Shown piece by piece: positions 21,830 through 33,300 of a stretch of 64,000 nt of DNA. The stretch is from Eunapius fragilis (Eukaryota > Porifera > Demospongiae > Spongillida > Spongillidae): NCBI GenBank assembly GCA_963681505.1, contig OY811974.1, positions 12,415,144-12,479,143 on the forward strand, written 5' to 3'. The notes beneath the pieces were generated by a model. It ran no database searches. It was not told the DNA's origin and worked only from the letters and a program-made list of their open reading frames with translations. Within the stretch, counting starts at the first letter, position 1. Every line of letters begins with the position of its first letter. The position numbers and the translations under genes are program-made.

Positions 21830-22790
21830 GTATAGACAGCCACACACACATCCTCACTGACTCTCACTTAAATCCCTCATACCATCACATATGCCCTCAC
21901 ACACACTCACTCATTCACATATTTTGGTGCACAATACACACACCAAAATAAGGTAAATGGCGGCATTAGTTGCAATGCACATGTACAAAGCCAATTTAAA
22001 AGCTTACAGTTTGCAGAATTGAGACAAATCTACTAAGTGGAGACCAGACATTACATTTCTTGTGGTCACTACTGAATATCTGGAAGGAGTTCCAAATAGG
22101 GATTATCTGTTCAGAGAAGAAAAAAAAGTGCCTGGGCCAGACTGTGATATCTGAATTGTCCTCAGCTTTTGAGATGTCAAGCAAAATGAAGTATGCAGAA
22201 GAAATCATCAAAAGCGAAAGGCCAACCAGCTTTTTTGAAAGTACATAAACAAAATCAAAATTATTCTACTATATTCCAGTGCAGTGATGATTAAGGAACC
22301 AGTTTGAATAATCCATGTAACGTGAGCATGTTCTGATGTATAGTGAGTGATCTAGCTAAAAATAAAAATAAAAATAATTTTCTCAATGCCTATTTTCTCC
22401 TTTAAGAGCCTAGGAATTCCAGACTGGAGTGGATGATTCCATGATTGGCCTAACATAAATTCTGAACGCTAGAAATAAGATAGAAATGTCAGTTGTGTAG
22501 AACGTTTCTAGAAAGAGGGCACAGCAAACATATGCCTTTGTGGGTGATGTAATTTCATATCCTGAGGGATAAACTTCAATGACCTTTATGGTTTTAACTT
22601 CAACCAACGGATGCCTAACAGATATTAAAGCACTGATGGAATAATATTACATTTGATGTACGCCACATTAAGTTGCCACCATTGGGACCATGCAAAAAAT
22701 GCAGACAGGCTACTTTGAATGAATCAGTTTTTTTATTTAAAAAAACGTTTTTATTTCTCTGCAAAAATCTTCACTGCACCTGCGGACTTT
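21830..22790. repeat. Dispersed repeat R1, copy 2
   Basis: Same-orientation match to 1380-2330 with scattered indels, just downstream of the kinase gene. No coding content. Confidence 0.8.
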
Positions 22791-23045
22791 TCAATGCAAT
22801 CTGGAATGTCATTGATGTACAAGAGAACCAAGTACTGACCCCTTTGGCACACTACTGACAACTGGTACAAATATCAGTACACCTTGGATACAGCCACATG
22901 AAATGAGATCATTGAAGCAGTCAAGGACTAAAACCGTCGGCAGCGTGCTTTGCAAGTAATATTTTATGTGGCACAGAATCGAATGCCTTGGCAAAGTCAA
23001 TGTCCACACGAAGATGAATTTCAGCTGACAGTTTTAAACTTGCAA
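22770..23045 (-). pseudogene. LINE (non-LTR) reverse transcriptase relic
   Basis: On the minus strand the translation contains DIDFAKAFDSVPHK, then KGSVLGS and, after a frameshift, LYINDIPD. These are the conserved finger/palm motifs of non-LTR retrotransposon reverse transcriptase (D-AFD-V-H, PQG-VLGP-LF, YIND). The FADD/YADD box and everything beyond are absent and frames change at least twice. The clade (CR1/L2/Jockey-like) cannot be assigned from this fragment. Confidence 0.75.
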
Positions 23046-23089
23046 GTTGAGTGCAAGTAGAGTACTTAGAAGGAAAACCGTACTGATTT

Positions 23090-23353
23090 CAACTGATCTG
23101 TATGGACACATTCATATACCCCGTGTCACTATATCAGCATATACACACACTCAACCCATACTTTCCACCAACCACACACCAGTACATGCACACTAGCACC
23201 TGTGTGTAAATTCCCAATGACTCTATACACCAACATAGCGATTGCATTGATGGGGCAGGAGTAACCCACCCCTCACATATTTTTGCCCCCTCTTTGACAA
23301 TGAAGGGATAAACAACACATGTGCAGAATTGTCTCTTGGTATAAACTTAACAT

Positions 23354-23387
<34 letters not shown>

Positions 23388-23690
23388 TTTTTACTCGACG
23401 ATGGGTTGTGTCACTTGTTATCAGTGAACACTACTACCAGCACACAGTCCCACACACTGGGTTTCCTTGAAGAAACCCTTACAGAGGGGATTTTAAACAT
23501 TTATTGCTAAAGCAACTCTGGAGGGACAACAATATGGCAGGTGTCCCACATGCACCCCATACATCAACTAATATGTACACCAAAGGCATGCACTACATGT
23601 ACATGTAACAACAAGATAACATAATGCAGTTCCCCTAAATCTGCCTTACATGTTGTGTAACCCTATCTGAGGTTATCTGCACCACATAAG
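23090..23690. repeat. Dispersed repeat R2, copy 1
   Basis: Matches 41985-42760 and its duplicate from 51501 in the same orientation (shared phrases CCAACCACACACCAGTACAT, TTGATGGGGCAGGAGT, CACAGTCCCACACACTGGGT). Contains a 36-base C homopolymer at about 23346-23381. Non-coding. Confidence 0.8.
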
Positions 23691-23714
23691 GGGGCAGTGA
23701 TCAACAGGATAGGC

Positions 23715-23860
23715 TAAGAACACACCAGGGACACACCTACACACAAGGATGCACCTACACACACCAAGGAAACACCTACACACCTACCTTACACACTTAG
23801 GGACACAGGCAAACACCTGCACACCTACACACCAAGGACACCAGGGAACACCCACAGAAC
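23715..23860. repeat. ACACACCTACACACCAGGG-type minisatellite, array 1
   Basis: Imperfect units of about 19-20 bp (GGGACACACCTACACACCA). Similar arrays occur at 25210-25600 and 28165-28260 and, on the opposite strand, at 44640-44940 and 53700-54005. Each is embedded in or next to repeat R3. Confidence 0.85.
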
Positions 23861-23899
23861 CAGCTGTGACGTACGAGGACGAGACTACCCAAACCCCAT

Positions 23900-24216
23900 T
23901 CCAGTCCGGCTCCGCCTCTTTTCTTTCATAATCCGATTCTACTTCCGTCTCAGTCTTCTTCCCTCGTTGCTGGACTGATTTGAAGCTTCAAGATATTCTT
24001 CCATGTCGCTGTCCAGGGAGGTATTGGCGGAAACCGCAGCCTTGTGATGTTCCACGCTTTCATTCCATGATAAGAGCTGCAAGGGCCACGTACAGAAGAT
24101 AGCTGGAAGTAGCGAAGTATATTGCTTTCGTGGCGGTATACGCATGTCAGAATGTATAACTCAAGATGAACAAAGTTGAGTATATAATAACAAAGCTGGA
24201 GTGCCGCGTTTTTATA
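23900..24216 (-). pseudogene. Truncated copy of the secreted cysteine-rich protein gene
   Basis: Minus-strand paralogue of 25803-26744. The TATA-like TATAAAAA (24216-24209), the leader and the first part (start codon at 24145, later DMEEYLEASN) align with the intact gene, but small indels shift the signal-peptide frame. The match stops at about 23908, where the sequence jumps directly to the phrase that in the intact locus lies 3' of the gene (ACTACCC...CCAGTC near 25621-25647). So an internal deletion of roughly 0.9 kb removed the mature domain and the 3' end. Not functional. Confidence 0.85.
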
Positions 24217-24539
24217 CACAGGCTTCGGTTCACACATGCATTCCATTCATGTCAACCCACAAGGAATTTGTGTGTGGTGTGAAATGGTTTCCCCGTCCGG
24301 ACCTTTTTTTTTTTTTTGACTCCCATGAGGGCGGCGGCTATTATCCGTTATTTATACTTTTAATCATATTCCCTGCCAGCTGTTTCAATTGGCCAGGGTC
24401 AAAATGGTATGATAATTGAGAGTATTAGAGCAATGGCCAAAATGTACCGGAATATCGCCCAAAAAATACGCTAGCTCCAATCATCATCGAGTCGTCCGTG
24501 TCAGTTCAAATGCAAGCGGCAGAGATATCATACACTTAT

Positions 24540-25640
24540 CTCTGATACATGTAGACAAGTGAGAAACCCATGCAAATTACGCAACTGTGAAATGCATACA
24601 TTTCACACTCCTGGCCTGGACAAACGCGTTCATGCATGCATGCAAGCAGCAAGTTTATAGGTATAGCGTTAAAGAATTGAAATGCTGTCGTGGGCCAATA
24701 ATAACACATGTAACTATACGAAGCGGTTAATCTTTTAAAGCTGTAACTAGAATTTCTCACCATATAAGGCCCTATGTCGCAGATGGCAGATGGTTGAACA
24801 TCAATTTGAAGGATGGCTGCATGCACCCCCCCCCCCCCACACACACACACACACACACTCATAGCTAAAAAGCATTTGCATTTGACAACGTGTGTCGCTT
24901 TTGTGCAAACGCCGCACGCTAGCCGGGCTTGCGTCCAATACACTTAATTCAATGCAATGCATGCATTTTAACAACAGTATATACGGTCTCGTGGATTTGT
25001 ACATGCATAGCTGATGCCTATCAATCTAGCACGTTTTATTATTATTATCATTATTTTTAAAGCTATGGCATTCAAGGAGCTAATGATATTTTTAGCGATA
25101 ATGATCCTACTATAAATCATTAAACAAAAAGTTATGACTGCATGACTGTCACTGTGGATAGTCATGGTGTTTGACCTGACAATGACTATTCTTGACTCAG
25201 TCAGTTGAGGACTGCAGTGTAGGTGTGTAGATGTGTCCCTGGTGTTTTGTAGGTGTGTCCCTTGGTGTGCAGATGTTTCCACTATAGGGACACACCTATA
25301 AACATTGTTATCTGGGGAAATATTCACAGAACCGGGGACACACCTACATCCAGGAACACATCTGCACACCTACACACCAGGGACACACCTACACACAAGG
25401 AACACACGCACCTACACACCAAGGACACACCTACACACAAGGGACACACCTATACACCAAGGACACACCTACACATCTACCTTACACACTAGGGACACAG
25501 ACACACACCTGCACACCTACACACCTGAGATCATATATAGATCTCTGTACACACCAAGGACAAACCTACACACCAGGGAACACTTACAGAACCAGCTGTG
25601 ACGTACGAGGGTCTGAATACCAGACTACCCAAACCCCCTT
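24540..25640. repeat. Dispersed repeat R3 with internal minisatellite
   Basis: Reverse-complement match to 44640-45440 (and its duplicate 53700-54510); 24540-24790 also matches inverted 27840-28090. Shared blocks: CACCATATAAGGCCCTATGT, a C homopolymer with a CA run, CATAGCTGATGCCTATCAAT, TTCAAGGAGCTAATGATA and the CACACCTA minisatellite (25210-25600). It separates the truncated and intact secreted-protein genes. Non-coding. Confidence 0.8.
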
Positions 25641-25802
25641 CCAGTCACGGAAGGGACACGCCCTCCCTCACTTGAGAATTACCCTTCCTGTGCAGTGCAT
25701 GGACAGCGAGCGATATCAGAATCTGCACTACAAAATGAAATCGCGATATTGATATCATTGTGCGCGCGCACACTACACTATATGCATTCATTCAGCTAAA
25801 AT

Positions 25803-26744
25803 TCATTTTATGTAGAGCTCGAAAAACTCCAGCGCCATGTTTTCGTTGCTGGTAGGTTCGTCCATGCACATTCGAACCTCCAAGTCTCCGGTGATGGGAG
25901 CAGGGAGCGTCTTACAAAACCACGCGAGGTTAGGTGGTTTGCAGCACGTAGCCTCGAGTCCATTGCACTGTTGTCCATCCCATAGCACGTCGGCAGAGAA
26001 CATCGTTCTGCCATCTGCGGTCGATCCAGGGTTGCCTGACTCGCAGTAGAAGTCGGAACCTACGAAGGAAGGAGCGGCCTGTCCCCCAGCACAGGGACAG
26101 GTAGGAGATCCGGTTTGCGTTTCGAAAATAGAGGCTGCGTAAGTAAATATGTGTTTCCTTTGCCCTGGCAATCCGTAGGTGATGCTCATCCCGTCAACAT
26201 ACGTGTTTTCGATTGATACGCTGCTAGAATGCCAGGCGAATGCGTCAGGCGTCCCAACTTGATAACCGCGGAACCTCCCGCAAACTGTCTGGTAGCTAGC
26301 TCCGGAAGTTCCTATCGTCAATGAGTCACATGCTCCTCCGGTACTCTTCATTCCGCATGAAGCTCGCGGTGATGGGATCTTGCTCCACGATGGTGGGCAT
26401 TGCTGGGTTGGATCTGTCATGTCCAAATAGCCCACTTTTTTCCACGTATTTGTGAAACTTGGTACATCTGGTGGAAAGGGAACATTGGAAGTGAGAACAC
26501 CACTGATATCAGCTACACCCTCCGCCTCTTTTCTTTCAGATAGTTCGTAATCCGATTCTACTTTCGTCTCTTCTTCCCTCGTTGCTGGATTTGAAGCTTC
26601 AAGATATTCCTCCATGTTGCTGTACACGGAGGTATCGGCGGAAACCGCGGCCTTGTTTTTCATTGCACGATCAGGAACTGCGAGGGCCACGTACAGAAGA
26701 CAGCTGGCAGTAGCAAAGTATATTGATGTCGTAGCAGTACGCAT
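25803..26744 (-). CDS. Secreted cysteine-rich protein, uncharacterised family, copy A (313 aa)
   Basis: Single-exon gene. Signal peptide at residues 1 to about 22 (MRTATTSIYFATASCLLYVA), an acidic region with EEYLEASN and ELSERKEAEG that could be a propeptide, then a domain of about 220 residues with many cysteines: WKKVGYLDMTDPTQQCPPSW, CGRFRGYQ, VDGMSITYGLPG, HIFTYAA, CPCAGG, FYCESGN, LWDGQQC, a CC pair, WFCKTLP, LEVRMCMDE and a C-terminal ELYIK. I know similar conserved blocks from unnamed secreted or surface proteins of sponges and cnidarians; no function is established to my knowledge. A TATAAAA box lies upstream. A 318-residue copy sits in opposite orientation at 39113-40069 and a truncated one at 23900-24216. 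Confidence 0.88.
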   Translation of the reverse strand: MRTATTSIYFATASCLLYVALAVPDRAMKNKAAVSADTSVYSNMEEYLEASNPATREEETKVESDYELSERKEAEGVADISGVLTSNVPFPPDVPSFTNTWKKVGYLDMTDPTQQCPPSWSKIPSPRASCGMKSTGGACDSLTIGTSGASYQTVCGRFRGYQVGTPDAFAWHSSSVSIENTYVDGMSITYGLPGQRKHIFTYAASIFETQTGSPTCPCAGGQAAPSFVGSDFYCESGNPGSTADGRTMFSADVLWDGQQCNGLEATCCKPPNLAWFCKTLPAPITGDLEVRMCMDEPTSNENMALEFFELYIK

Positions 26745-26810
26745 GTCTGAATGTATAACTCAAGATGAACAAAGTTGAGTACAGTATAACAAGCTGCATT
26801 AGTGCCGCGC

Positions 26811-26817
26811 TTTTATA
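26811..26817 (-). promoter_or_regulatory. TATA box of secreted protein gene A
   Basis: TATAAAA on the minus strand, about 67 bases before the start codon, followed by GCGCGGCACTAAT as in copy B. The spacing and leader are conserved between copies. Confidence 0.65.
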
Positions 26818-26849
26818 CACACGCTTCAGTTCACCCATGCATTCATGTC

Positions 26850-28236
26850 GACCCATGATCACAAGGAATTTGTGTCGTTAATGTTGGAAGAACAAATTGG
26901 TTTATGGGATGAACAAAGTCGTATATATATGTCAATTTCAAAGGTCACCGCCCCCAAATAAAGTCAGGCTCCCGTTCTTCACCGCCCATAGAAATGAATG
27001 TAAGGCCATTCCAAAATGTGAAAATAGTCCGGAACTTTTTTTTCTCACTCCCCACGCGGGCGGGAGGGTATTATACTTTTAACCAATATTCCCTGCCAGC
27101 TGTTTCAAGTGGGGTCAAAAAGGTAGGATAATTATTAGAGCAATGGCCAAAACGTACAGGAATATAGAAAAAATACGCTCACCCTCAAGTCGTCCCGGCG
27201 TGTCTGACTCAGTTCATGATCAAATAGTGAGAAACTATGTATTATCTCTGATACAAACGAGTGAGAAACCCATGTAAATTACGCCGGTGTCACAGAAGTA
27301 TGCGTCCCCCCGGATTACGCGTCCGGGCGGACTCATTGGTCCTAGGATACGAGGTCCCCCATTAGGAGGGGTAGTCCCCCCCCATTGCCTCTCGTCGGAC
27401 TCGAGGTAGTTAAGCCAAATGAAGTTATTATTTGCTTTTAACACTCACTCAAAATCCTTCAGCCGTCGATAAACCTTTGGCCATAGGTACTAGAGCTTTG
27501 CAAATACTACATCGATGGGGTGCCACAACAGCATTCGTATAATAGATCTTAATCGAAGAATGATGCAAGTGTTATAGATGCACGTGCTAAGATTTTTGAA
27601 ATGAGCGAGAAGAAGGCCCGAGAGAACTGCTTTATCTAGATGTGATGATGTATATTTGTGCATGGAAAGGTCGTACAGAGCGGAGGCTGAAAAAGACTGG
27701 AAGAGGACGATACGGAGGAAAGCGGGAGATTTGAAAAAGGTGATTTTGCTGGGCACTGTTCCATATATAATTATAATATTATTTTAGATATATGAATAAA
27801 ATTAATGCTTCCAGGAGTGTGAAGGGAGTTAATTCCTTCTTACTACGTCCTTGCAGTCATCCATTTCCCACTTACAACTGATGTTCAACTATTTGGCTAC
27901 ATAGGTCCATACATGGTGAAGAATTCAAGTTACAACTATAAAACTTCTACTTCAGAGTAACCGTTCTGTTAAGCCCACGACACCATTTAAATTCCTTAAC
28001 ACTAAATCGATGGGTTTGTATGCACGCGTTTGTCCTGGGGTGTGGAATGTATGCACTTGACAGTTGAGTAATTACTTGGGTTTGTCACCTGCCTGTTTTT
28101 GAACTGACATGGACGAGGGCATATAAAGATGCACTTGCAGACAACTTAAGAGTTATTATCAACGTCGAGAGCACACCAACACACCAACACAGGAAACACA
28201 CCTACACACCAGGGACACACCTCACCATGGACACAT
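26850..28236. other. Intergenic, with inverted R3 fragment
   Basis: 26850-27290 is the 5' flank of gene A and matches inverted 38755-39110. 27290-27400 contains GC-rich phrases (GTCCCCCCGGATTACGCGTC) of unknown origin. 27840-28090 is an inverted fragment of repeat R3; 28165-28260 is a CACACC minisatellite piece. No gene seen. Confidence 0.6.
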
Positions 28237-30790
28237 CTACACACCGTGCAGGGACACATCTGGGACATTATTTAGGTAGGACCACTTTTGCCGTGACAGC
28301 CCCATTTCGCTAGCGATTTGGGGCGCAGGCATAATAACACTACAGATATTAAAGCATTGATTGAATATAATAGGTAGAATATTACATTCGTTGTACCCCA
28401 ACATTCGATAATTGAGTCTTGCATTCAATCGATCAGTAACCGTGTATGGTCCCCGCCAGAATGATGATAGCTTCTTAGTCTTTCCTTGCTTCACCGCAGG
28501 TACATATAGCCACATTTGATCTCACACTGCAAATTTCTCACCACTTACACCTTTATCGTAGTGATTTTTACTGCGTTCAAGAGCGGCATCCAGCTTCCTT
28601 TTTACGTCATTGTAAATCTTCCGAAGAGATCTACCCAATGCCTGCACATATTGAGGGACGCTCACTTCACCTCCTTCAGACTCCTCACATTGTGGCCTGC
28701 CAATGACAATATCAATAGGTAAAAGTGGTGAGCGACCAAAAATGACATGAAATGGAGAATGTCCACTTGATTCGTGGAATGCAGTGCGATATGCAAAGAG
28801 CGCCTTGGGAATATGGCTATCCCAATCCTTCTGATTCTCTGAAACAACTTTGGACAGAATAGCCTCCAAAGTCCTGTTAAAACGCTCAACTTGCCCATTT
28901 GCTTGTGGATGATAAGCTGTTGTTCTTGTTTTGTTAATTCCAAGAAGCTTACACAATGCCACAATTACCTGGCTGTTTAGATTTGCACCTTGGTCACTAT
29001 GCAAAACACGGGGAACACCATACCAACATATCACTTCATCCACCAGCACTGATGCAAGGGTTTCTGAGTCCGTAGCCACCAATGGGAAAGCTTCCACCCA
29101 TTTACTGAAATTATCAGTAACAACCAGGATGTTACTTGTTTCCTTTTGTGGATGTTGGTAAAGGACACATGATGTCCCAAATGATCACATCAAATGGATA
29201 ACCGCATTTAATCAAACCAAGTGGTGCACGAGGTGGCGGTTGAGGGTGGTTACGTTTCTGACATTGTTGGCATTCCCGGACCCAACGTTCAATATCTGTC
29301 TCATAACCTGGCCAATAGAAACGTTTTTTAACTTTTTCAGTTGTTCTATGTACAGCCAAATGACCTGAATCATTGTGGAGTTGTTGCAAGATGATCTTAA
29401 TATGGCTGCAAGGAACAACAATTTGGGTATGCACTGAATCCTGGGAGGATGCTCTGAATTTGCGACACAAGAGACTTTCACGTAGCGGTGATGTAATCCA
29501 TCCGCAGCCGCAAAATAATTTCCATACTGAAGAAATGTTTTTCTTAAGCCAGGAACTGTAATTGAAGGCAATGCCACTGCACCTTTCAAGGCATTAATTA
29601 CTGGGCCCAATTGTGGGTCATCTGCTTGTGCCTTGCCAAATGTATCCAAAGTGGACTGTGAAAGAAGCTCTTCAACAGCTGCCACTGTACAATCACCACA
29701 TTTCTGTGATTGTAGGCCTAGAGCATCTGCATTACCGTGACACCTACCTGGCTTGTACTGGAATTCAAATTGTCAAACTGTTGAAGAAAAAGCAGCCATC
29801 TCGTGAGACGTCCACCAACATCCTTAAGACCCTTCAAGCTCGTGAGAGGATTGTGATCGGTTATCAGCTTGCATGGAAATCCATATACATAAGGGTAAAA
29901 TTCTTTCAAAGCAGCTACAGCAGCTAGAGCTTCTTTCTCGGTGGTTGAATAATTCCTCTGCCTTTTGCAGTTTCCTACTCCAATATGCTATCACTCGCTC
30001 TGTGCCCTGCTGAATCTGACAAAGAACTGCTCCAATAGCATAATCAGAAGCATCAGTATGCAACAAAAATGGCTGTTTGAAATCAGGATAGGCAAGGATA
30101 GGAGGAAAGACCAGCCTCTTTTTAAGATCATCAAATGCACTCTGACATGAAGAGCTCCATGAGAAATTCTTGATACCTTCCTTAGAAAGCAGTTTAAACA
30201 GAGGCTCTGCAATCTTTGAGTAGTCCTTTACAAATCTCCTGTAATAGTTGCTGAGTCCCAAAATTGCTTTAATTCTTTTGCATTTCTCGATACTGGGTAG
30301 TTTGACACTGCCTCTGTTTTAGCAGGATCAGGGCGAATTCCATCTGCCGAGACTTCATGACCCACGAACTACCTTTTGTGCAAAATGGCACTTACTGGTT
30401 CGCAGCTTTAGTCCGGCCTCCTCCAATTTGGAGAACACCTCAGTTGTGCAAACGATCCAGGTGTTCAGGAAAGGTACGACTAGAGACTATGATGTCGTCT
30501 ATATAGATTAAGCATTGCTCCCCTGTATGTCCTGCCAGAACACACTCCATCAACCTTTGGAATGTGGCGGGTGCATTCGTGAGGCCAACGGCATCACATT
30601 AAACTCGAAATGTCCCTTTTCTGTTGAAAATGCCGTCTTTTCTTTGTCTCTCTCCTCTATTTCAACTTGCCAAGAGCCAGACGCAAGGTCAAGAGTGGTG
30701 AACAAAGTTGAACCTGCTAAGGACTCAAGGGTAGCATCAATCCTAGGAAGAGGATAGGCATCTTGATGTGTTGCGGTATTCAATTTACGA
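28237..30790 (-). pseudogene. Ty3/gypsy retrotransposon pol, part 2 (RT to integrase)
   Basis: Minus-strand order from high to low coordinate: reverse-transcriptase palm (LFTTLDLASGSWQ near 30680, YIDD near 30500), RNase H linker (SNYYRRFVKDYSKIAEPL, LHTDASDYAIGAVL, ITDHNPL), integrase zinc-binding region (H-H then CQQCQKRN), the catalytic core (Asp in WDIMCPLP, HSDQG, VERFNRTLE) and the C-terminal piece KLSSFWRGPYTV ending about 28240. Frames change several times (for example near 30540, 29900 and 29130), so it is inactive. No LTR pair was found by eye. The start of the RT domain is 6.6 kb away at 37399-38068, beyond the nested element. Confidence 0.88.
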
Positions 30791-32500
30791 TAGTCTATAT
30801 ATATATATGGGACAGTCTCCGAGAAAATGGCCCATCGTTATATAATTTTAAAGTTATAAAAATGACTCACGTTTGAATCGCTATAACTTCGTAACGGTAC
30901 ACGCCATTGACTTCCTATTTTCAACACTTCATACTACACCATTTCTATAAGGTAGAATAGATTTTGGAGTCTTGCATTAGCTTCATGCCAGTGTTGCAAC
31001 GTCCGATACCTCTTGGGATTCAAACTGGCTATATCTTTCGGCAGGACGTCTCAATTAACTTCAAATTCGGTTTATACGCAGAGGGGTCCTGTACCTATCG
31101 ATGTGCCCTGTTCGTTAATTTTTACTTGATCCGTTACGGAGATACAGCTGTGCAAAGTAATTGCACATTTTTCGTTCATTCCGCGCCATTAACCTACTAC
31201 AACCTGGTTCCCGCTACTCCGAGCACATGAATATACAATAACCTCCCGTGCCCACGCCACTGTATTAACCTGTACAACTGAAGTACCGCCGTTCTTACAA
31301 ACGTCAGTGGTTCTCTTCTATAATGGACAAGATTCGTTAAGCGATCGAAATGTGTGGGATTCAGCTACCGCCACCATACAAAAAACACGGTACGTACTAC
31401 CAGTACCGATACGCGCGCACAACATTATGTAGAAATCGTGTCCCTGTCGATTCGGTCATACTCTTTGGGTGCCACTCATTGCGTGGCCATTCATAGGCTT
31501 ACAACGTATACGTCAGAGCCATGATATATATAATGCACGGTGTATCAGCTAGGCTATGGCATGGGAGAGGCGTGGTCGAGTTAAAGACACATGCAGCGCA
31601 GCTAGGCTGGAACACATGTAACCCTTCCTTATTGTCGGGATTTGCGTTCTGCTGGCACATAAATTTAAACGCCCACCGATTTTCATTTCATCTGCATGGC
31701 TGGCACACACACACCCATGAACCAACACATACACACGTCTAACGTCACACTTATACACACTCTTTCCCCCACTATTCTTTTCCCTTTGCTGTACACCCTG
31801 TAAATTGTTATGTGCTACATGGATTCACTCATAAGCTTTGTCTAGTTGAACTTTTTTTCTATGTCTTTCGGTTACAGTGCTTTCACTGGCCTACTATACA
31901 AGTAATACAACCCTCTTTCTCAACTATTTGTATTCTGACTGATGTGTTTTTCATGTGTGTAACTGGATTGCATAGTGGTATAGGAGCATGGAGGCTATGG
32001 GGGCAAAGCCCCAACAATTTTTTCAGAGAAAGGCCCACCTCCCAACTCCTCCCCCCATAGGTTGTATGTACTGGATAAATATGTTGTATGTACTGGACTA
32101 TTTGTTCCTGTCTCACAGTACCTGCCACATCATGACGTATCATGCCTCATGTCCCATAATCCATTACATGCATCCATTTACACACTCACAAACTCATATA
32201 TACACAACACTCACAACTACATGTATCCCATGCCAATCACTATATATGCTGAAGCTCTGAGTGCGTACCATTGAGAGGTTTAAAAAGACTTAGGTCTTAC
32301 TATTTATTACCATCCTTTGTTATACCAGGACTCTGATATTTGTCTTTTGGGATAAAGCAGGAATAATATTCCTGCCGGGCTTATATACAATAGTAGGTCT
32401 ACTAAAGTCCCTCTTACAGAGTGGTAGATCTACAAGTAATATCACAAAAGATAAATAGCACAGATTCTCAGAAGGGGCCCATGTATAATGCTATACATAC

Positions 32501-32540
<40 letters not shown>
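32501..32540. repeat. CA microsatellite in left arm (GT counterpart 35503-35565)
   Basis: (CA)n in the left arm, mirrored by (GT)n at the same place in the right arm; further GT tracts at 32917-32955 and 33707-33772, and CA at 35098-35132. Confidence 0.9.
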
Positions 32541-32544
<4 letters not shown>

Positions 32545-32915
32545 TACACGTACACACACACAAACCAGTGCTACTTAGAATTAGTGGTTCTGGTGGGTAT
32601 GTCTGTCAGTTTGCTATGCCCAGATGCAAAGCCACCCATGGAAGTCACCCACGGAATGTTGATTTACATGAGATTGTGGCAAATAGATAGGCTATGTTTA
32701 GGACTCTGCAATTCATGAGACATACCGTCACAAACCCACCTGAGGATCACAGCACTTGGTGTCATATTTTACGTCTGTTTTTGGATCAGGGGCAGTGCTG
32801 CTCCCAAAGATGTTACAGGTGACTTACATAGGCTTTTGCATTTGGTCATATGTGTAGCAAACTTGACAGGCATCCTCATCAGGACCATTAATCCTAAGTA
32901 GCATTGAAATTTCCA

Positions 32916-32956
<41 letters not shown>

Positions 32957-33079
32957 TTGTGTATGTAAGTGTATGTGTGTGTGTCTACGTAGCATTGAAA
33001 TCTTTCTTTTGAAATTATTTTTGTGATGTGTTGACAAGCTACTTCTAGATCTGCTCACCTAGAGATGGAAGCCTTGCAT

Positions 33080-33300
33080 ACAAGTAATAAAGACATTCTC
33101 TATGAGAAAGTTGATGGCATAAAGGATTGGAAGGCAAAAAGAAAGGAAACAAGGGTCTACTAAGGGGAAATGTAATACGCACACAGTTGAACAACATAAT
33201 GTCCTACAAATGTGCTAAATATAGGGCTATTACATATTTCCTCTATTGCCTGTCAATCCTATATACTAACTTTCTCACAAATAATGTTATTATTACTTGT
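33080..33300. mobile_element. MITE family M1, copy inside the foldback element
   Basis: Begins ACAAGTAATAAAGACATTCT and ends with the complement (GTTATTATTACTTGT). Arms are diverged from 7697-7985 and from each other; the centre is unrelated. Confidence 0.8.
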
